Below, piece by piece: positions 9,048 through 17,683 of a stretch of 45,249 nt of DNA (position 1 is the first letter of the stretch; the number at the start of each line of letters is the position of its first letter). The stretch lies in contig CAIQBE010000046.1 of NCBI GenBank assembly GCA_903870015.1, positions 1 to 45,249 of the forward strand, in the 5' to 3' direction. The notes under the pieces were generated by a model that was given only the letters and a program-made list of their open reading frames with translations, was not told the DNA's origin and did no database searches. This stretch comes from an uncultured Thiotrichales bacterium (GTDB lineage: Bacteria; Pseudomonadota; Gammaproteobacteria; Francisellales; CACEW01). A program made the translations under genes and the position numbers.

Positions 9048-10721
9048 TTAATGCGTCAACTTCTTAAACTTAATTCGATGGGGCTCAAGCACCGCTTCTT
9101 CACCTAAGCGACGTTTTTTATCAGCCATGTATTCTTCGAAGTTACCTTCAAACCAAGTAATTTGACTCTCACCTTCAAACGCCAAAATATGCGTAGCAAT
9201 CCGATCCAAAAACCATCGATCATGGGAGATTACAAACACACAGCCAGGGAAATTTTGAATCGCTTCTTCAAGCGCGCGCAGCGTTTCAACGTCCAAATCA
9301 TTAGTTGGTTCATCTAATAATAACACATTACCGCCACGGCGCAATAATTTTGCCAAATGCACACGATTGCGCTCACCACCTGATAAATCACCAATATATT
9401 TTTGCTGATCGCCACCATTAAAATTAAAGCGACCAACATAGGCACGCGAAGGCGTAGTATATTTGCCGACTGTAATCATATCGAGACCTTCCGATATTTC
9501 TTGCCACACGGTTTTCTTATCGTCCAGGTGATCTCGGCTCTGATCAACGTAAGCAACCTCTGCAGTATCGCCCCATACAACCTGACCTGAATCTACTTTT
9601 TCTACGCCAGTCAGCATTTTAAAGAACGTCGATTTACCTGCGCCGTTAGGCCCAATAATTCCCACAACTGCCGCAGGGGGCACGGTTAAACTCAAATGAT
9701 CAATCAACAAGCGATCGCCAAAGCCTTTACACAAATCTTGCACTTCAACCACTTTATTACCCAAACGAGGACCGGGCGGAATATATAATTCACGGGTTTC
9801 ATTACGCGCCTGAAACTCTTGCGAATTCAGCTCTTCAAAACGTTGCAATCTGGCTTTGCTCTTAGCCTGACGCCCTTTCGCACCCTGACGCACCCATTCT
9901 AATTCTTCTTTAATGGTCCGCTGACGCGCGGTTTCTTGCTTAGCTTCAACCTCTAAACGTTTTTCTTTTTGTTCCAACCAATTGGTATAGTTACCCTCAA
10001 ACGGAATACCATAGCCACGGTCTAATTCTAAAATCCAGCCGGCGACATTATCCAAGAAATATCGATCATGGGTAACCGCAACCACAGTGCCAGGAAAATC
10101 TTTTAAGAAACGCTCAAGCCACGCCACACTCTCAGCATCCAAGTGGTTGGTCGGCTCATCAAGTAGTAACATATCAGGCGCAGATAATAACAAACGACAC
10201 AAAGCCACACGGCGTTTTTCACCCCCTGAGAGTTTGGAAACATCAGCATCCCAAGGTGGCAAACGCAAAGCATCGGCCGCAATTTCTAATTTACGATCCA
10301 ACTCCCAAGCCCCCGCTGCATCAATCTTTGCCTGCAAATCGCCTTGCTCAGCCAATAATTTATTCATCTCATCATCAGACATGGGCTCACAAAATTTATT
10401 GCTGATTTCATCAAAGCGCGTCAACATGGCTTTGGTCTCAGCCACCGCTTCTTCGACATTACCCCTGACATCTTTGGTTTCATCAAGATGCGGCTCTTGT
10501 TGTAAATAACCAATCTTAACGCCCTTGCGCCAAGTAATATCGCCAACATAATCCTTATCCATGCCCGACATAATGCGAAGTAGCGTTGATTTACCCGAAC
10601 CATTCAACCCCAAAACACCGATCTTCGCGCCATCATAAAACGACAGAGAAATATTTTTAAGAATTTCTTTCTTAGGTGGCACCACTTTACCGACACGGTG
10701 CATCGTCATTACGTATTGCAT
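9048..10721 (-). CDS. ettA: Energy-dependent translational throttle protein EttA (ABC-F ATPase)
   Basis: EttA binds the ribosomal E site and gates the first peptide bond according to ATP/ADP. The 557 residues match the E. coli length (555). Two ABC domains are complete: Walker A 'GLNGSGKST' and signature '[11 protein letters not shown]' in the first, and Walker A 'GPNGAGKST' and signature '[11 protein letters not shown]' in the second. Both Walker B sites read 'LLLDEPTN'. The arm and P-site tether segments lie between them ('[21 protein letters not shown]'). There is no membrane domain, as expected for ABC-F proteins. Confidence 0.97.
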   Translation of the reverse strand: MQYVMTMHRVGKVVPPKKEILKNISLSFYDGAKIGVLGLNGSGKSTLLRIMSGMDKDYVGDITWRKGVKIGYLQQEPHLDETKDVRGNVEEAVAETKAMLTRFDEISNKFCEPMSDDEMNKLLAEQGDLQAKIDAAGAWELDRKLEIAADALRLPPWDADVSKLSGGEKRRVALCRLLLSAPDMLLLDEPTNHLDAESVAWLERFLKDFPGTVVAVTHDRYFLDNVAGWILELDRGYGIPFEGNYTNWLEQKEKRLEVEAKQETARQRTIKEELEWVRQGAKGRQAKSKARLQRFEELNSQEFQARNETRELYIPPGPRLGNKVVEVQDLCKGFGDRLLIDHLSLTVPPAAVVGIIGPNGAGKSTFFKMLTGVEKVDSGQVVWGDTAEVAYVDQSRDHLDDKKTVWQEISEGLDMITVGKYTTPSRAYVGRFNFNGGDQQKYIGDLSGGERNRVHLAKLLRRGGNVLLLDEPTNDLDVETLRALEEAIQNFPGCVFVISHDRWFLDRIATHILAFEGESQITWFEGNFEEYMADKKRRLGEEAVLEPHRIKFKKLTH

Positions 10722-10750
10722 GAGATTCCCAAATTGTAAAATTAAAAAGC

Positions 10751-10756
10751 ATTATA
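10751..10756 (-). promoter_or_regulatory. Probable -10 box of ettA
   Basis: A perfect TATAAT on the minus strand lies about 30 nt before the ettA ATG. The matching -35 region is poor, so this call rests on the -10 box and position alone. Confidence 0.35.
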
Positions 10757-10799
10757 ACAAAAGATTTTGAAAGCGCATAATCAGGGCGAGGTGGTTAGC

Positions 10800-11410
10800 T
10801 TAGGGAAGCGACACACCACCCGCTACTGGCCAAATATAAGCATTGCTTGACGTAGAAATAAAACTAAATGTACCTTGATTGTCAGCCCCCGATCCCATAT
10901 CAACAACCCAATTCGTTGTAGAACCTGGAGCATAAGGCGTATCAGTCCAATAATTATCTTTCTGCACACTGCTAAAGCCTTGGATGAAAAACCAACCCTC
11001 TAAATTCGCACCAGTGCTAGATGTCACTGCATAATTAACAAGGCTCCGTAGTTCCGTCACCGTCGGCAAACGCCAGTTGTTATAACCACAAAGATTAAGA
11101 GTACTCACAGCTATTTGGGCATTTGCGAAGGTGGAGAAATTACCGCTATTAACATTATTCAAATTCTGCACCCAGACCAAACCCGTCAAATTATCGGTGA
11201 TGCAATCTATAGTAGGCCCCACGGTAAAGCGAGGGCTCGGCCACTGTGTATCAGAATAATTTCATAAAGCGCAGGAGGATAATTTGGATCCTTAGCCCCA
11301 GGACCGGGGTTAAGCACCTGCGCAGGAGCAATTGCAACAGCAAAGCCCCCATACGCTGTCACACTACCTAAAAGCAATACCACACCAATAAGTTTAGCTA
11401 ACTTTGACAT
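10800..11410 (-). pseudogene. DUF1566 (Lcl) exported protein, broken by a frameshift
   Basis: The gene starts at 11410 with AGGAG 10 nt upstream and a signal peptide ('MSKLAKLIGVVLLLGSVTAYGG'-type). The first frame then runs through 'GPGAKDPNYPPALYEII' and continues out of register to a stop at 11207. The rest of the protein, 'SDTQWPSPRFTVG' into the DUF1566 domain ('DNLTGLVWVQ', 'NWRLPTVTELRSLVNY', 'YWTDTPY', 'YIWPVAGG'), is in another frame, open from about 11260 to 10800. One single-base indel between about 11235 and 11265 would restore a protein of about 200 residues. There is no slippery site there, so I read it as a mutation or sequencing error. Confidence 0.82.
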
Positions 11411-11570
11411 TTTCAATTTTCTCCTTAATGCTATTGTGCGCAACAGCTTTTTCAATATACACAGCCAAAGCCATGGCCTTTTGATAAATCGGTAAATGTT
11501 CATACTGTGCCATATCGTAACGCCCCCTCCACTTTGAACGCACCTAAAAGTTTCAAAAAATCAAAGAATC

Positions 11571-12263
11571 TCACTGTCCGACTCGCACCGGCCACACATA
11601 GTGCACGTTGTCGCGGGACTGAATGTCCCAGCTCACGTAGCCGTCCAACATATCCACGACCCAAGCACGGGCAGCTGAAATAGGCACGTAAACGCTCGAC
11701 GACCAATAGCTGCCCTGCACGCCACTAAAGCCAGGGGTAGAAGTGTTCAACCAGTCTTGAGGACTGGATTGACTATAATTAACCAAACTATAAAGCTCAC
11801 TCACTGTGGGTAGGCGCCAGCCGCTTGTAAAACCGCAATACCCCCCTAAGTTCAATGCATTAGCAGTATCAACTGCTGTTAAAAAGTTAACCGATGAGTC
11901 TTGGACTGATGTTGGATCTTGTACCCAAGTCAAATTAGTGAGATTGTCGTGAACACAAGTTGTGTTATTGTTGCTATAAGTAATCGTCGTAAACCGCCCC
12001 GAAGGATTAAACGGCACACCCGCACCAGAGTCGGTAGGCGCATTACCCGTTAAGGTATAGGTTTGAGTAGTCACATTACCCGTAAACGTTGCCGTCACAC
12101 TCGCCCAAGTACCCATCATGATACCACCTGCGGGGGTATTCAGCGTGATGGTTGGTGATCCAGAAGGACTAGGCGCCGGAGCAGGCGTAGAATTATCCGA
12201 GGGACAGCCCATGAGCAAAGCACAAGCACACAGCAGTAAACCGAGCCTAAAACCCTGTTGCAT
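11571..12263 (-). CDS. DUF1566 (Lcl) domain lipoprotein
   Basis: The 230-residue protein has a lipoprotein signal ending in the lipobox LLMGC (Cys at about 20), a Pro/Ser-rich spacer, a short Thr-rich beta segment, and a C-terminal DUF1566 domain with the same landmarks as its downstream neighbour: 'DNLTNLTWVQD', 'GWRLPTVSELYSLVNYS', 'GSYWSSSVY', 'YVWPVR'. These two are tandem paralogues. The domain resembles the Legionella Lcl C-terminal domain, a surface/adhesion context. Location in the outer membrane or on the surface is inferred. Confidence 0.85.
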   Translation of the reverse strand: MQQGFRLGLLLCACALLMGCPSDNSTPAPAPSPSGSPTITLNTPAGGIMMGTWASVTATFTGNVTTQTYTLTGNAPTDSGAGVPFNPSGRFTTITYSNNNTTCVHDNLTNLTWVQDPTSVQDSSVNFLTAVDTANALNLGGYCGFTSGWRLPTVSELYSLVNYSQSSPQDWLNTSTPGFSGVQGSYWSSSVYVPISAARAWVVDMLDGYVSWDIQSRDNVHYVWPVRVGQ

Positions 12264-12560
12264 TATAAAATCCTTATGATAATTTTAGATTTTACTAGTT
12301 TACTGAGTGCAAAAAAAAACAACGACGGTCATCCCTGTAGCAAAAAGCTTAAGGCAAGACTTTGCTCAGGGTTTGGTCTAAAGTAAGCAGCTCGAGGCTA
12401 TAAAGAATCATAACCCCATACCGTCGTTCTAATAATACACAGCATTCATCAGAGTCTAGGTAAGAATCATCTATCTCAACACAATCAACGCACACCACCC
12501 TTGATGAAAGCTCAAAAACCAGGTAGTCTAACCCAATAATTTCACAACAAGATCAACCTA
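12264..12560. other. Intergenic region with a possible gene relic
   Basis: This 297-bp stretch lies between divergent genes. On the minus strand a stop-free frame of about 60 codons ends at TAA 12349-12351 and encodes protein-like text ('LERRYGVMILYSLELL'), but it has no ATG and no RBS. It may be the remnant of a deleted gene. I saw no convincing promoter for the HepT/MntA pair here. Confidence 0.3.
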
Positions 12561-13010
12561 ATGCACCCGCAACTAGACTTAAGCGCGCTTCGCCAAGCGA
12601 TTCAATCACTGGAAAATGCTATTGCTGTCGTCAACCGCGAAGACTGGTTTAAAGCACAAGACGAACTCATACAAAATACACTGATTGCTGGCGTAATTCA
12701 AAACTTTGAATTTGTTTATGAAATCAGCACTAAAATGATCAAGCGTCAGCTGGAACTTGAATCCGCAAGCCCCACTGAAATTGATGCGTCTAATTTCAAA
12801 GATGTTTTGCGCATCGCCGCTGAAAAAGGCTTGATTCACAATGTCGAGGCTTGGTTTATCTATCGTAAAATGCGCAATATTACGGCGCATACCTATGATC
12901 ATGAAAAAGCCGAACAAGTCTATGAAGAAACCCTGATCTTTGTCAAAGACGCCGCACTCCTACTCAAAAAACTGGAAGAGCGCAATGCCCGCCCCGACAC
13001 TACAACTTGA
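12561..13010 (+). CDS. hepT: HEPN-domain toxin, HepT (HI0074 family)
   Basis: The 149-residue all-helical protein belongs to the family once called 'nucleotidyltransferase substrate-binding'. It contains 'RKMRNITAHTYDHEKA', the HEPN RX4HXY RNase motif (R, four residues, H, T, Y). In characterised systems HepT is an mRNA/tRNA-cleaving toxin silenced when MntA adds AMP to the motif tyrosine. The next gene encodes an MntA-like nucleotidyltransferase overlapping by 26 bp, which makes the pairing clear. The start lacks an obvious RBS. Confidence 0.9.
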   Translation: MHPQLDLSALRQAIQSLENAIAVVNREDWFKAQDELIQNTLIAGVIQNFEFVYEISTKMIKRQLELESASPTEIDASNFKDVLRIAAEKGLIHNVEAWFIYRKMRNITAHTYDHEKAEQVYEETLIFVKDAALLLKKLEERNARPDTTT

Positions 13011-13290
13011 ACCCAAACATCTGAGCACTGTACAAGAGATTTTGGCAAAGCATCTCCCACATTATCGCATTTGGGCCTTTGGCTCTCGGGTTAAACACAC
13101 CGCCAAACCTTATTCAGATCTTGATCTTGCCATCATCGGCGATAAACCACTTGGCCTAATGACCCTTGCCACACTTGAACAAGCCTTTTCAGAATCAGAC
13201 CTCCCCTTTCGTGTTGATCTTATCGATTGGGCAACCACCCAAGAACACTTTCGTAAAATCATTCAAGAGCACTATACGATTTTGCAGTGA
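12985..13290 (+). CDS. mntA: MntA-like nucleotidyltransferase antitoxin
   Basis: The start chosen is MPAPTLQL, with GGAAGAG just upstream; an earlier in-frame ATG at 12940 would lie deeper inside hepT. The 101-residue protein is a minimal nucleotidyltransferase: 'FGSRVKHTAKPYSDLDLAI' is the exact GSX10DXD signature, and 'FRVDLIDW' supplies the third acidic residue. MntA-type enzymes AMPylate HepT to neutralise it. The overlap with hepT indicates coupled synthesis. It converges on the ATPase gene, leaving 15 bp. Confidence 0.9.
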   Translation: MPAPTLQLEPKHLSTVQEILAKHLPHYRIWAFGSRVKHTAKPYSDLDLAIIGDKPLGLMTLATLEQAFSESDLPFRVDLIDWATTQEHFRKIIQEHYTILQ

Positions 13291-13305
13291 TATCAAGCAA
13301 GCGAA

Positions 13306-14664
13306 CTAACCCAACAACCGATGCAGCTGCCCAGTCAAATAAAACGGAATGGAAATCAGCTGGTACTGCACAGAGGCCCCCGTATTATTTTTTACATCGA
13401 CATTCACAGTACTGGGTAAACCTGAATTAATTCGCAACGCTAGCGGCAGTTGCTTTAAGCCCATAAACAAATGCAAAGACTTTAAACTACCAGTAGCTCC
13501 GGCTTTGACCTCAATCGGAATCACACGACTACCATGCTGAAGCACATAATCAATCTCGGCACTTGAACCCACTTCATCACGATGCCAACAATAAAGGGCG
13601 GGTTCTTTGTAAGGCGGCTCAATCGTTCGCAGCATTTGTCCGACCACCTGCTCGGCGATCGCGCCATTATTGATCAACGTCAACTCAGAACAGTCATTAA
13701 TTTGACCAAAGCCCAAACCCAAGGCCGTGCTGCATAAACCAGTATCGAGAAAAATCGCTTTAAAATATTTCTCTTTAATTTCAGCGGCAAGCGGTACGCC
13801 ATTGGAAGAGGAGCTCCATACCCGATGACAGGTACGGGCTTTTTCTAATAGATCCAAAATTTGTCTAACCCCTGCCGCTTGCAACGTTGAATTAACTCGA
13901 CTAAAGACAAACTTTTGTCCGAGCATTTTGGGCACCGCAATCATGACCTCATCTAAACGCTCAACGGGCACCCGCCCGCGATATTTCATAAAATCATCGC
14001 GATAAGTCGCGAGCAAATCCTGTTGAATTTGACTCACTTTTTGCAAAGATCGATCCAGCACCCAGCTATTCACTGCCGCCGGCAAACCACCGACAAAAAT
14101 ATACTCTTTAAACAAAGCTAACAACTGCTCATGAATCGCCAAGGGCATTGCCACTTTCAAATCATAACTTTGCAAATAGTCATAGAGTGATGCTTTATTT
14201 TGCGCCAATAAAAACTCTTCAAACGACAAAGGCTCAAGATGCAGATAACTAATGCGCCCAACAGGCATGCTAAATGAATGCTCAGCGAGCACAAACTCTA
14301 ATAATGACCCTGCCGCCACCACAGGCAATGCAGATAAATCTTCATAAAACCAACGTAACTTGCTAAATAACTGTGGCACGGCCTGAATTTCATCTAGAAA
14401 CAATAAAGATTGCCCAGGATCAATATCTTGCCCCAAAACAGCACTCAAATTTAACAAAATTTGCTTGGGATCATTACCATCAAATAAACTCGCCAATGCC
14501 GGCTGTTTTTCAAAATTCAGCTCAATCAACTGCTTACCCGCTGCCTCTGCAAAATGCCGTACCAGCCAGGTTTTACCGACCTGACGCGCGCCACGCACAA
14601 CCAAAGGCTTGCGTTCTTTTGACCCTAACCAATCTCTAAGATAATCTAATAATGCTCTTTTCAT
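13306..14664 (-). CDS. AAA+ ATPase with C-terminal DUF4143
   Basis: The 452-residue protein has Walker A 'GARQVGKTWLVR' at about 25-36, Walker B 'LLFLDEIQ' near 90-97, and sensor text 'LPVVAAGSLLEFVL'. The C-terminal DUF4143 region includes 'SAEIDYVL...VIPIEVKAG', which looks like the D-ExK core of a PD-(D/E)XK nuclease fold. These ATPases are common accessory genes of unknown role, often in defence or toxin neighbourhoods. Here it lies beside HepT/MntA. The promoter places transcription start on the ATG itself (see 14671-14699). Confidence 0.9.
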   Translation of the reverse strand: MKRALLDYLRDWLGSKERKPLVVRGARQVGKTWLVRHFAEAAGKQLIELNFEKQPALASLFDGNDPKQILLNLSAVLGQDIDPGQSLLFLDEIQAVPQLFSKLRWFYEDLSALPVVAAGSLLEFVLAEHSFSMPVGRISYLHLEPLSFEEFLLAQNKASLYDYLQSYDLKVAMPLAIHEQLLALFKEYIFVGGLPAAVNSWVLDRSLQKVSQIQQDLLATYRDDFMKYRGRVPVERLDEVMIAVPKMLGQKFVFSRVNSTLQAAGVRQILDLLEKARTCHRVWSSSSNGVPLAAEIKEKYFKAIFLDTGLCSTALGLGFGQINDCSELTLINNGAIAEQVVGQMLRTIEPPYKEPALYCWHRDEVGSSAEIDYVLQHGSRVIPIEVKAGATGSLKSLHLFMGLKQLPLALRINSGLPSTVNVDVKNNTGASVQYQLISIPFYLTGQLHRLLG

Positions 14665-14670
14665 AGTGCC

Positions 14671-14699
14671 ATTATAGTCAATTCTTAGTCTAAAGTCAA
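14671..14699 (-). promoter_or_regulatory. Near-consensus promoter predicting a leaderless mRNA (ATPase gene)
   Basis: On the minus strand TTGACT (14699-14694), a 17-bp spacer and TATAAT (14676-14671) form a near-perfect sigma-70 promoter. Only GGCACT separates the -10 box from the ATG at 14664, so position +1 would be the A of the start codon. No Shine-Dalgarno can fit if this is the start site used. Confidence 0.75.
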
Positions 14700-14700
14700 T

Positions 14701-14750
14701 AAAAGAGATGGTTGTTTTGTATTATATAATAACAAAAGAGACGGTTGTTT
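14701..14750. repeat. Two 17-bp direct repeats 33 bp apart
   Basis: The repeats AAAAGAGATGGTTGTTT (14701-14717) and AAAAGAGACGGTTGTTT (14734-14750) differ by one base. They are spaced 33 bp start to start, about three helical turns, and lie immediately upstream of the -35 box of the ATPase gene. They look like tandem operator sites on one DNA face. Confidence 0.65.
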
Positions 14751-14835
14751 AAATAAAAACGCAAAATTATAGATCAAAATACCAGTATATTGCGAAAGAT
14801 ATGAGCAAAAATTAGGTTATGCTGCAAATCCATGT

Positions 14836-14910
14836 ATAAAAAAGTTATCTCAAGTTATCGATGTTATCAATTCAGAAGATAACTTTAATAAACTCAAGTA
14901 ACTTTTTTAT
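14836..14910 (-). terminator. Complex inverted repeat, likely terminator of the secretin operon
   Basis: Perfect 12-bp arms ATAAAAAAGTTA (14836-14847) and TAACTTTTTTAT (14899-14910) enclose further 10-bp arms AAAGTTATCT/AGATAACTTT (14841-14850, 14877-14886). The minus-strand copy ends in a run of T, suitable for Rho-independent termination after the stop at 14929. GTTATC occurs three times within 26 bp at its core, which is unusual for a plain terminator. Confidence 0.5.
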
Positions 14911-14928
14911 AATCGCCGCTCTTTAACT

Positions 14929-16209
14929 TCACAAAGGCCTGGTCGCAGAGGGTGTAGATGCAACCCCATCCTCGATAATCTTCGGCGTAATAAACACCAA
15001 AAGATCGGTATATTTATCCGAAACTTGATTGCTTTTAAAAAGCCAACCCACACCGGGAATACCTGACAAATAAGGCACTTGATTGGTCTGAGTCGACTTC
15101 TCTTCACCATAAATGCCGCCCAATGCTAACGTCTGGCCATTTTGCACGCGTACGTTGGTGCTGACTTCTGAAGTTGAAATAATCGGCGTACTGGTTTTAG
15201 CAGCATCTTGTGCTGTCACGGCGTCTTTATTGACTACTAAGCTTAAATTAATCGAGCCATCCTCCATAATTTGCGGCGTGACAGTTAAGCCCAAAACTGC
15301 TTTTTTAAATTCAATTTGGGTGGCGCCACTGGAGGTCGAGGTTTGAAAAGGCACTTCATTGCCCTGCTCAATATACGCCTCTTGATTTTCAGATACTGTG
15401 AGCTCGGGGGCGGAAATAATCTTGCCATCGCCCATGGTCTCCAACGCCTGCAATTGCAAATCCAATTCCTGACCGCCTAACTTTCCCAAACCAAACGCCA
15501 AAATACCAGAGGGATTGGCAATCGGCAGATTAATCGTTGGCGCATCGACAACACTCCCCAGCATTTTGATAGGCGCAGGCTGGACATTGCCCAACATTAC
15601 CCCAAAGGCATTGAGCGCAGATTTATCGACAACCACAATGCGCGCGTCAATCTCCACCTCACGCACCGGCACATCGATGGTCTGCAACAACGTTTTGATC
15701 AAAGCAATATTTTGCGGCACATCTGAAATCACAAGCGTTGCCGTGCGCTGATCCAGCGACACCTGGCCACGAGACGACAACAAAGCGTGATTGGACTGAA
15801 TCAAAGTTAAAGTCTTTTGCGGATCGGCATAATGCAAATGAAAAAACTCCGTCACAAGTGGGCTCGCATCAATTAAACTTTTATTAATATCACTTTCCGA
15901 ACGCACTTGATTGGCCAAGGCACTGGTCTCGCTGATGTACCAGGTATGATCATTGACATTTTTAAGACTTAAATTTTGCCCAAGCAACACCATGTGCAAG
16001 GCCTCGGGCCAATTCATCTTGACCACATTTAAACTCATAGTGCCATCAACACCATCACCCAATACCAAATTATGCCCGGAAATTTCCGCAATGGTATTTA
16101 AGATATCACTGACCGGTGCATCAGTAAAATCAAGATCCAAAGGCTCATCTTCGGCATATAGCATGCCCGAAAAAATCAATAATAAAATTAACAGCGCTGA
16201 TCTCAACAT
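14929..16209 (-). CDS. Type IV pilus/competence secretin (PilQ/HofQ-like)
   Basis: The outer-membrane secretin forms the pore for pilus extrusion or DNA entry. The 426-residue protein is short, like HofQ/ComE, and lacks the N-terminal AMIN domains of full PilQ. It has a signal peptide (ends LYAEDE), an STN/N0 domain ('DLDFTDAPVSDILNTIAEISGHNLVL'), an N1 domain, and the secretin core 'ISAPELTVSENQEAYIEQG...VPFQT', 'NLSLVV', 'VQNGQTLALGGIYGEE' and 'VPYLSGIPGVGWLFK...LLVFITPKII'. It overlaps the upstream gene by 7 bp. Confidence 0.92.
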   Translation of the reverse strand: MLRSALLILLLIFSGMLYAEDEPLDLDFTDAPVSDILNTIAEISGHNLVLGDGVDGTMSLNVVKMNWPEALHMVLLGQNLSLKNVNDHTWYISETSALANQVRSESDINKSLIDASPLVTEFFHLHYADPQKTLTLIQSNHALLSSRGQVSLDQRTATLVISDVPQNIALIKTLLQTIDVPVREVEIDARIVVVDKSALNAFGVMLGNVQPAPIKMLGSVVDAPTINLPIANPSGILAFGLGKLGGQELDLQLQALETMGDGKIISAPELTVSENQEAYIEQGNEVPFQTSTSSGATQIEFKKAVLGLTVTPQIMEDGSINLSLVVNKDAVTAQDAAKTSTPIISTSEVSTNVRVQNGQTLALGGIYGEEKSTQTNQVPYLSGIPGVGWLFKSNQVSDKYTDLLVFITPKIIEDGVASTPSATRPL

Positions 16210-16769
16210 GGACTTTTCTCAAGTAAACGTACCTTATGATCTGGGGTTTTGACCACACAATAGTGATGATGGTTATAAGTCGCCTGCCCAACTAATTGAT
16301 CAACAGGGGCTGCAACAGGGGCAGGAACATCGACTACTGGTGGTGCCGTTACCACACGCAAATCTTTTAAATCTAAACTCAGCTCAACATTCACAGGTAG
16401 CTGCTGCAATTTCGCCGAGACTAAATTACTCGGTGCCAAAGTCATCATCAAGGAATGTAATGCCGCAACCGTCCCAATAAATTTTAAATGCAACACACCA
16501 TCATCCTCAGCAGTGCTCACAACTTGAATCTCACTCAAAGAATTTATTTTCATTATTTTTAATAATTCTGTGAAATTAATTACGGTCTCGTTAGATTTAA
16601 TCTCCCATGTTTGCGCCTGGTCCTGCATTTGTGCAAGCTTTTGGTTTAATAATGTTTGACTATCCCAAGCCGGCTGGATAAAGCCAAACGTCAACAACAC
16701 AGCAATAAAAGCACTGAAAAGCACATTGAGCAAAATCATCTCTTTTCTGGAATACTGCAAAAATTTCAT
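16203..16769 (-). CDS. PilO/HofO-like protein with PilP-like tail
   Basis: The 188-residue protein has a short cytoplasmic N-terminus, one membrane helix (about 12-31, 'ILLNVLFSAFIAVLLTFGFI'), a Gln-rich coiled segment and a small periplasmic ferredoxin-like domain ('GVLHLKFIGTVAALHSLMMTLA'). A Pro/Val/Ala linker leads to a tail ('HYCVVKTPDHKVRLLEKSPC') that recalls PilP/HofP. The assignment rests mainly on position between PilN-like and secretin genes with 4- and 7-bp overlaps. Sequence conservation in this family is low. Confidence 0.65.
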   Translation of the reverse strand: MKFLQYSRKEMILLNVLFSAFIAVLLTFGFIQPAWDSQTLLNQKLAQMQDQAQTWEIKSNETVINFTELLKIMKINSLSEIQVVSTAEDDGVLHLKFIGTVAALHSLMMTLAPSNLVSAKLQQLPVNVELSLDLKDLRVVTAPPVVDVPAPVAAPVDQLVGQATYNHHHYCVVKTPDHKVRLLEKSPC

Positions 16770-17626
16770 GGCCGGCTCCCATTTTTTTTAAGCTGCCACA
16801 AATATTGCTGATTCTGCTGATGCACTTCGACACTCGTACCTAATTTTTGCCAACCCTGCACACTTAAAACCTCATTGAAACGCGTCAGCGCATTAATATT
16901 TTCCAAAGTACCACTCAAAAACCAATTACCATTAGTAAAGTCTGCCTCATCCAGGGTAACCCCTTGAGGCAAATGGCTATTTAACAAAAAGATAGGATTA
17001 ACCTGAGCTAAAGTCTGGCGCTGGCCCACTTGATTGGTTAAATTATTATGATAATACCGGGCAATCTCAAGCGAAACCTGTTGATTTTGATAATTAAAAA
17101 CCGCATAGACACCATAAAAAACAACAAAAAATAAAAATGGAATTAACAACAGTTGTCGCAATTGCTTCAACGTGCGCTCCCGCTGATCACGCTCACGCCA
17201 AGGCAAAAAATTAAGCCGAGGCTCAGATGCTAAGGTCAAAATTTTAAGGGTAAAACCCACACGCTTTAAGCGCTTAAGCATAGGCATAAGCTGGGATTTT
17301 TTAAGCCAATAAAACTGATAAGCAGAGAGATCACTAATCGATGAGGACAACTCAACATAATCATAAAAAATATCTTGCAGACGCAGCGGCACATCTTGAT
17401 CAACTTCGCGCAGCAAAAGCATTGCCAAGTTTTTGTGCTGCGCACGCGCAGGATCTAAATACACTTTACTCGAGTGCACCCAATCTTCGGGCAATAAAAC
17501 CGTAAGCGGTCCTTTAAACTTTTTACGTAATTTTTTTAAAGCCCGCAAGGAATCTACATCTTGAAATTCCCCCGTAGATAGGAGCTTCAACACCAAAGGC
17601 AATGCAGGTTGATTAAAAATAGCCAT
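16766..17626 (-). CDS. Fused PilM-like/PilN inner-membrane assembly protein
   Basis: The C-terminal half (about 150-286) is PilN: 'RLNFLPWRERDQRERTL' is the PilN signature (INLLPWRE), followed by one membrane helix ('LLIPFLFFVVFYGVYAVFNY') and a periplasmic domain. The first 140 or so residues resemble a reduced PilM/HofM segment ('VLLPEDWVHSSKVYLD', 'DVPLRLQDIFYDYVEL'), too short for an actin-like ATPase. Normally PilM is a separate protein that grips the PilN N-terminus. Here both appear to be one polypeptide. It is the first gene of a three-gene operon. Confidence 0.7.
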   Translation of the reverse strand: MAIFNQPALPLVLKLLSTGEFQDVDSLRALKKLRKKFKGPLTVLLPEDWVHSSKVYLDPARAQHKNLAMLLLREVDQDVPLRLQDIFYDYVELSSSISDLSAYQFYWLKKSQLMPMLKRLKRVGFTLKILTLASEPRLNFLPWRERDQRERTLKQLRQLLLIPFLFFVVFYGVYAVFNYQNQQVSLEIARYYHNNLTNQVGQRQTLAQVNPIFLLNSHLPQGVTLDEADFTNGNWFLSGTLENINALTRFNEVLSVQGWQKLGTSVEVHQQNQQYLWQLKKNGSRP

Positions 17627-17683
17627 GACACATTATGATCACTAAATAAGCACATCATACTGTGTTTATTTTAAACAATCAAG

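Noticed and set aside
11207..11280. Programmed frameshifting in the DUF1566 gene
   Set aside because: No slippery heptamer, stop-associated shift codon or Shine-Dalgarno spacer is present, unlike prfB. A plain indel or sequencing error is simpler.
11500..11706. Minus-strand 68-codon ORF overlapping the DUF1566 lipoprotein gene
   Set aside because: It is an out-of-frame shadow of the lipoprotein gene's 3' end.
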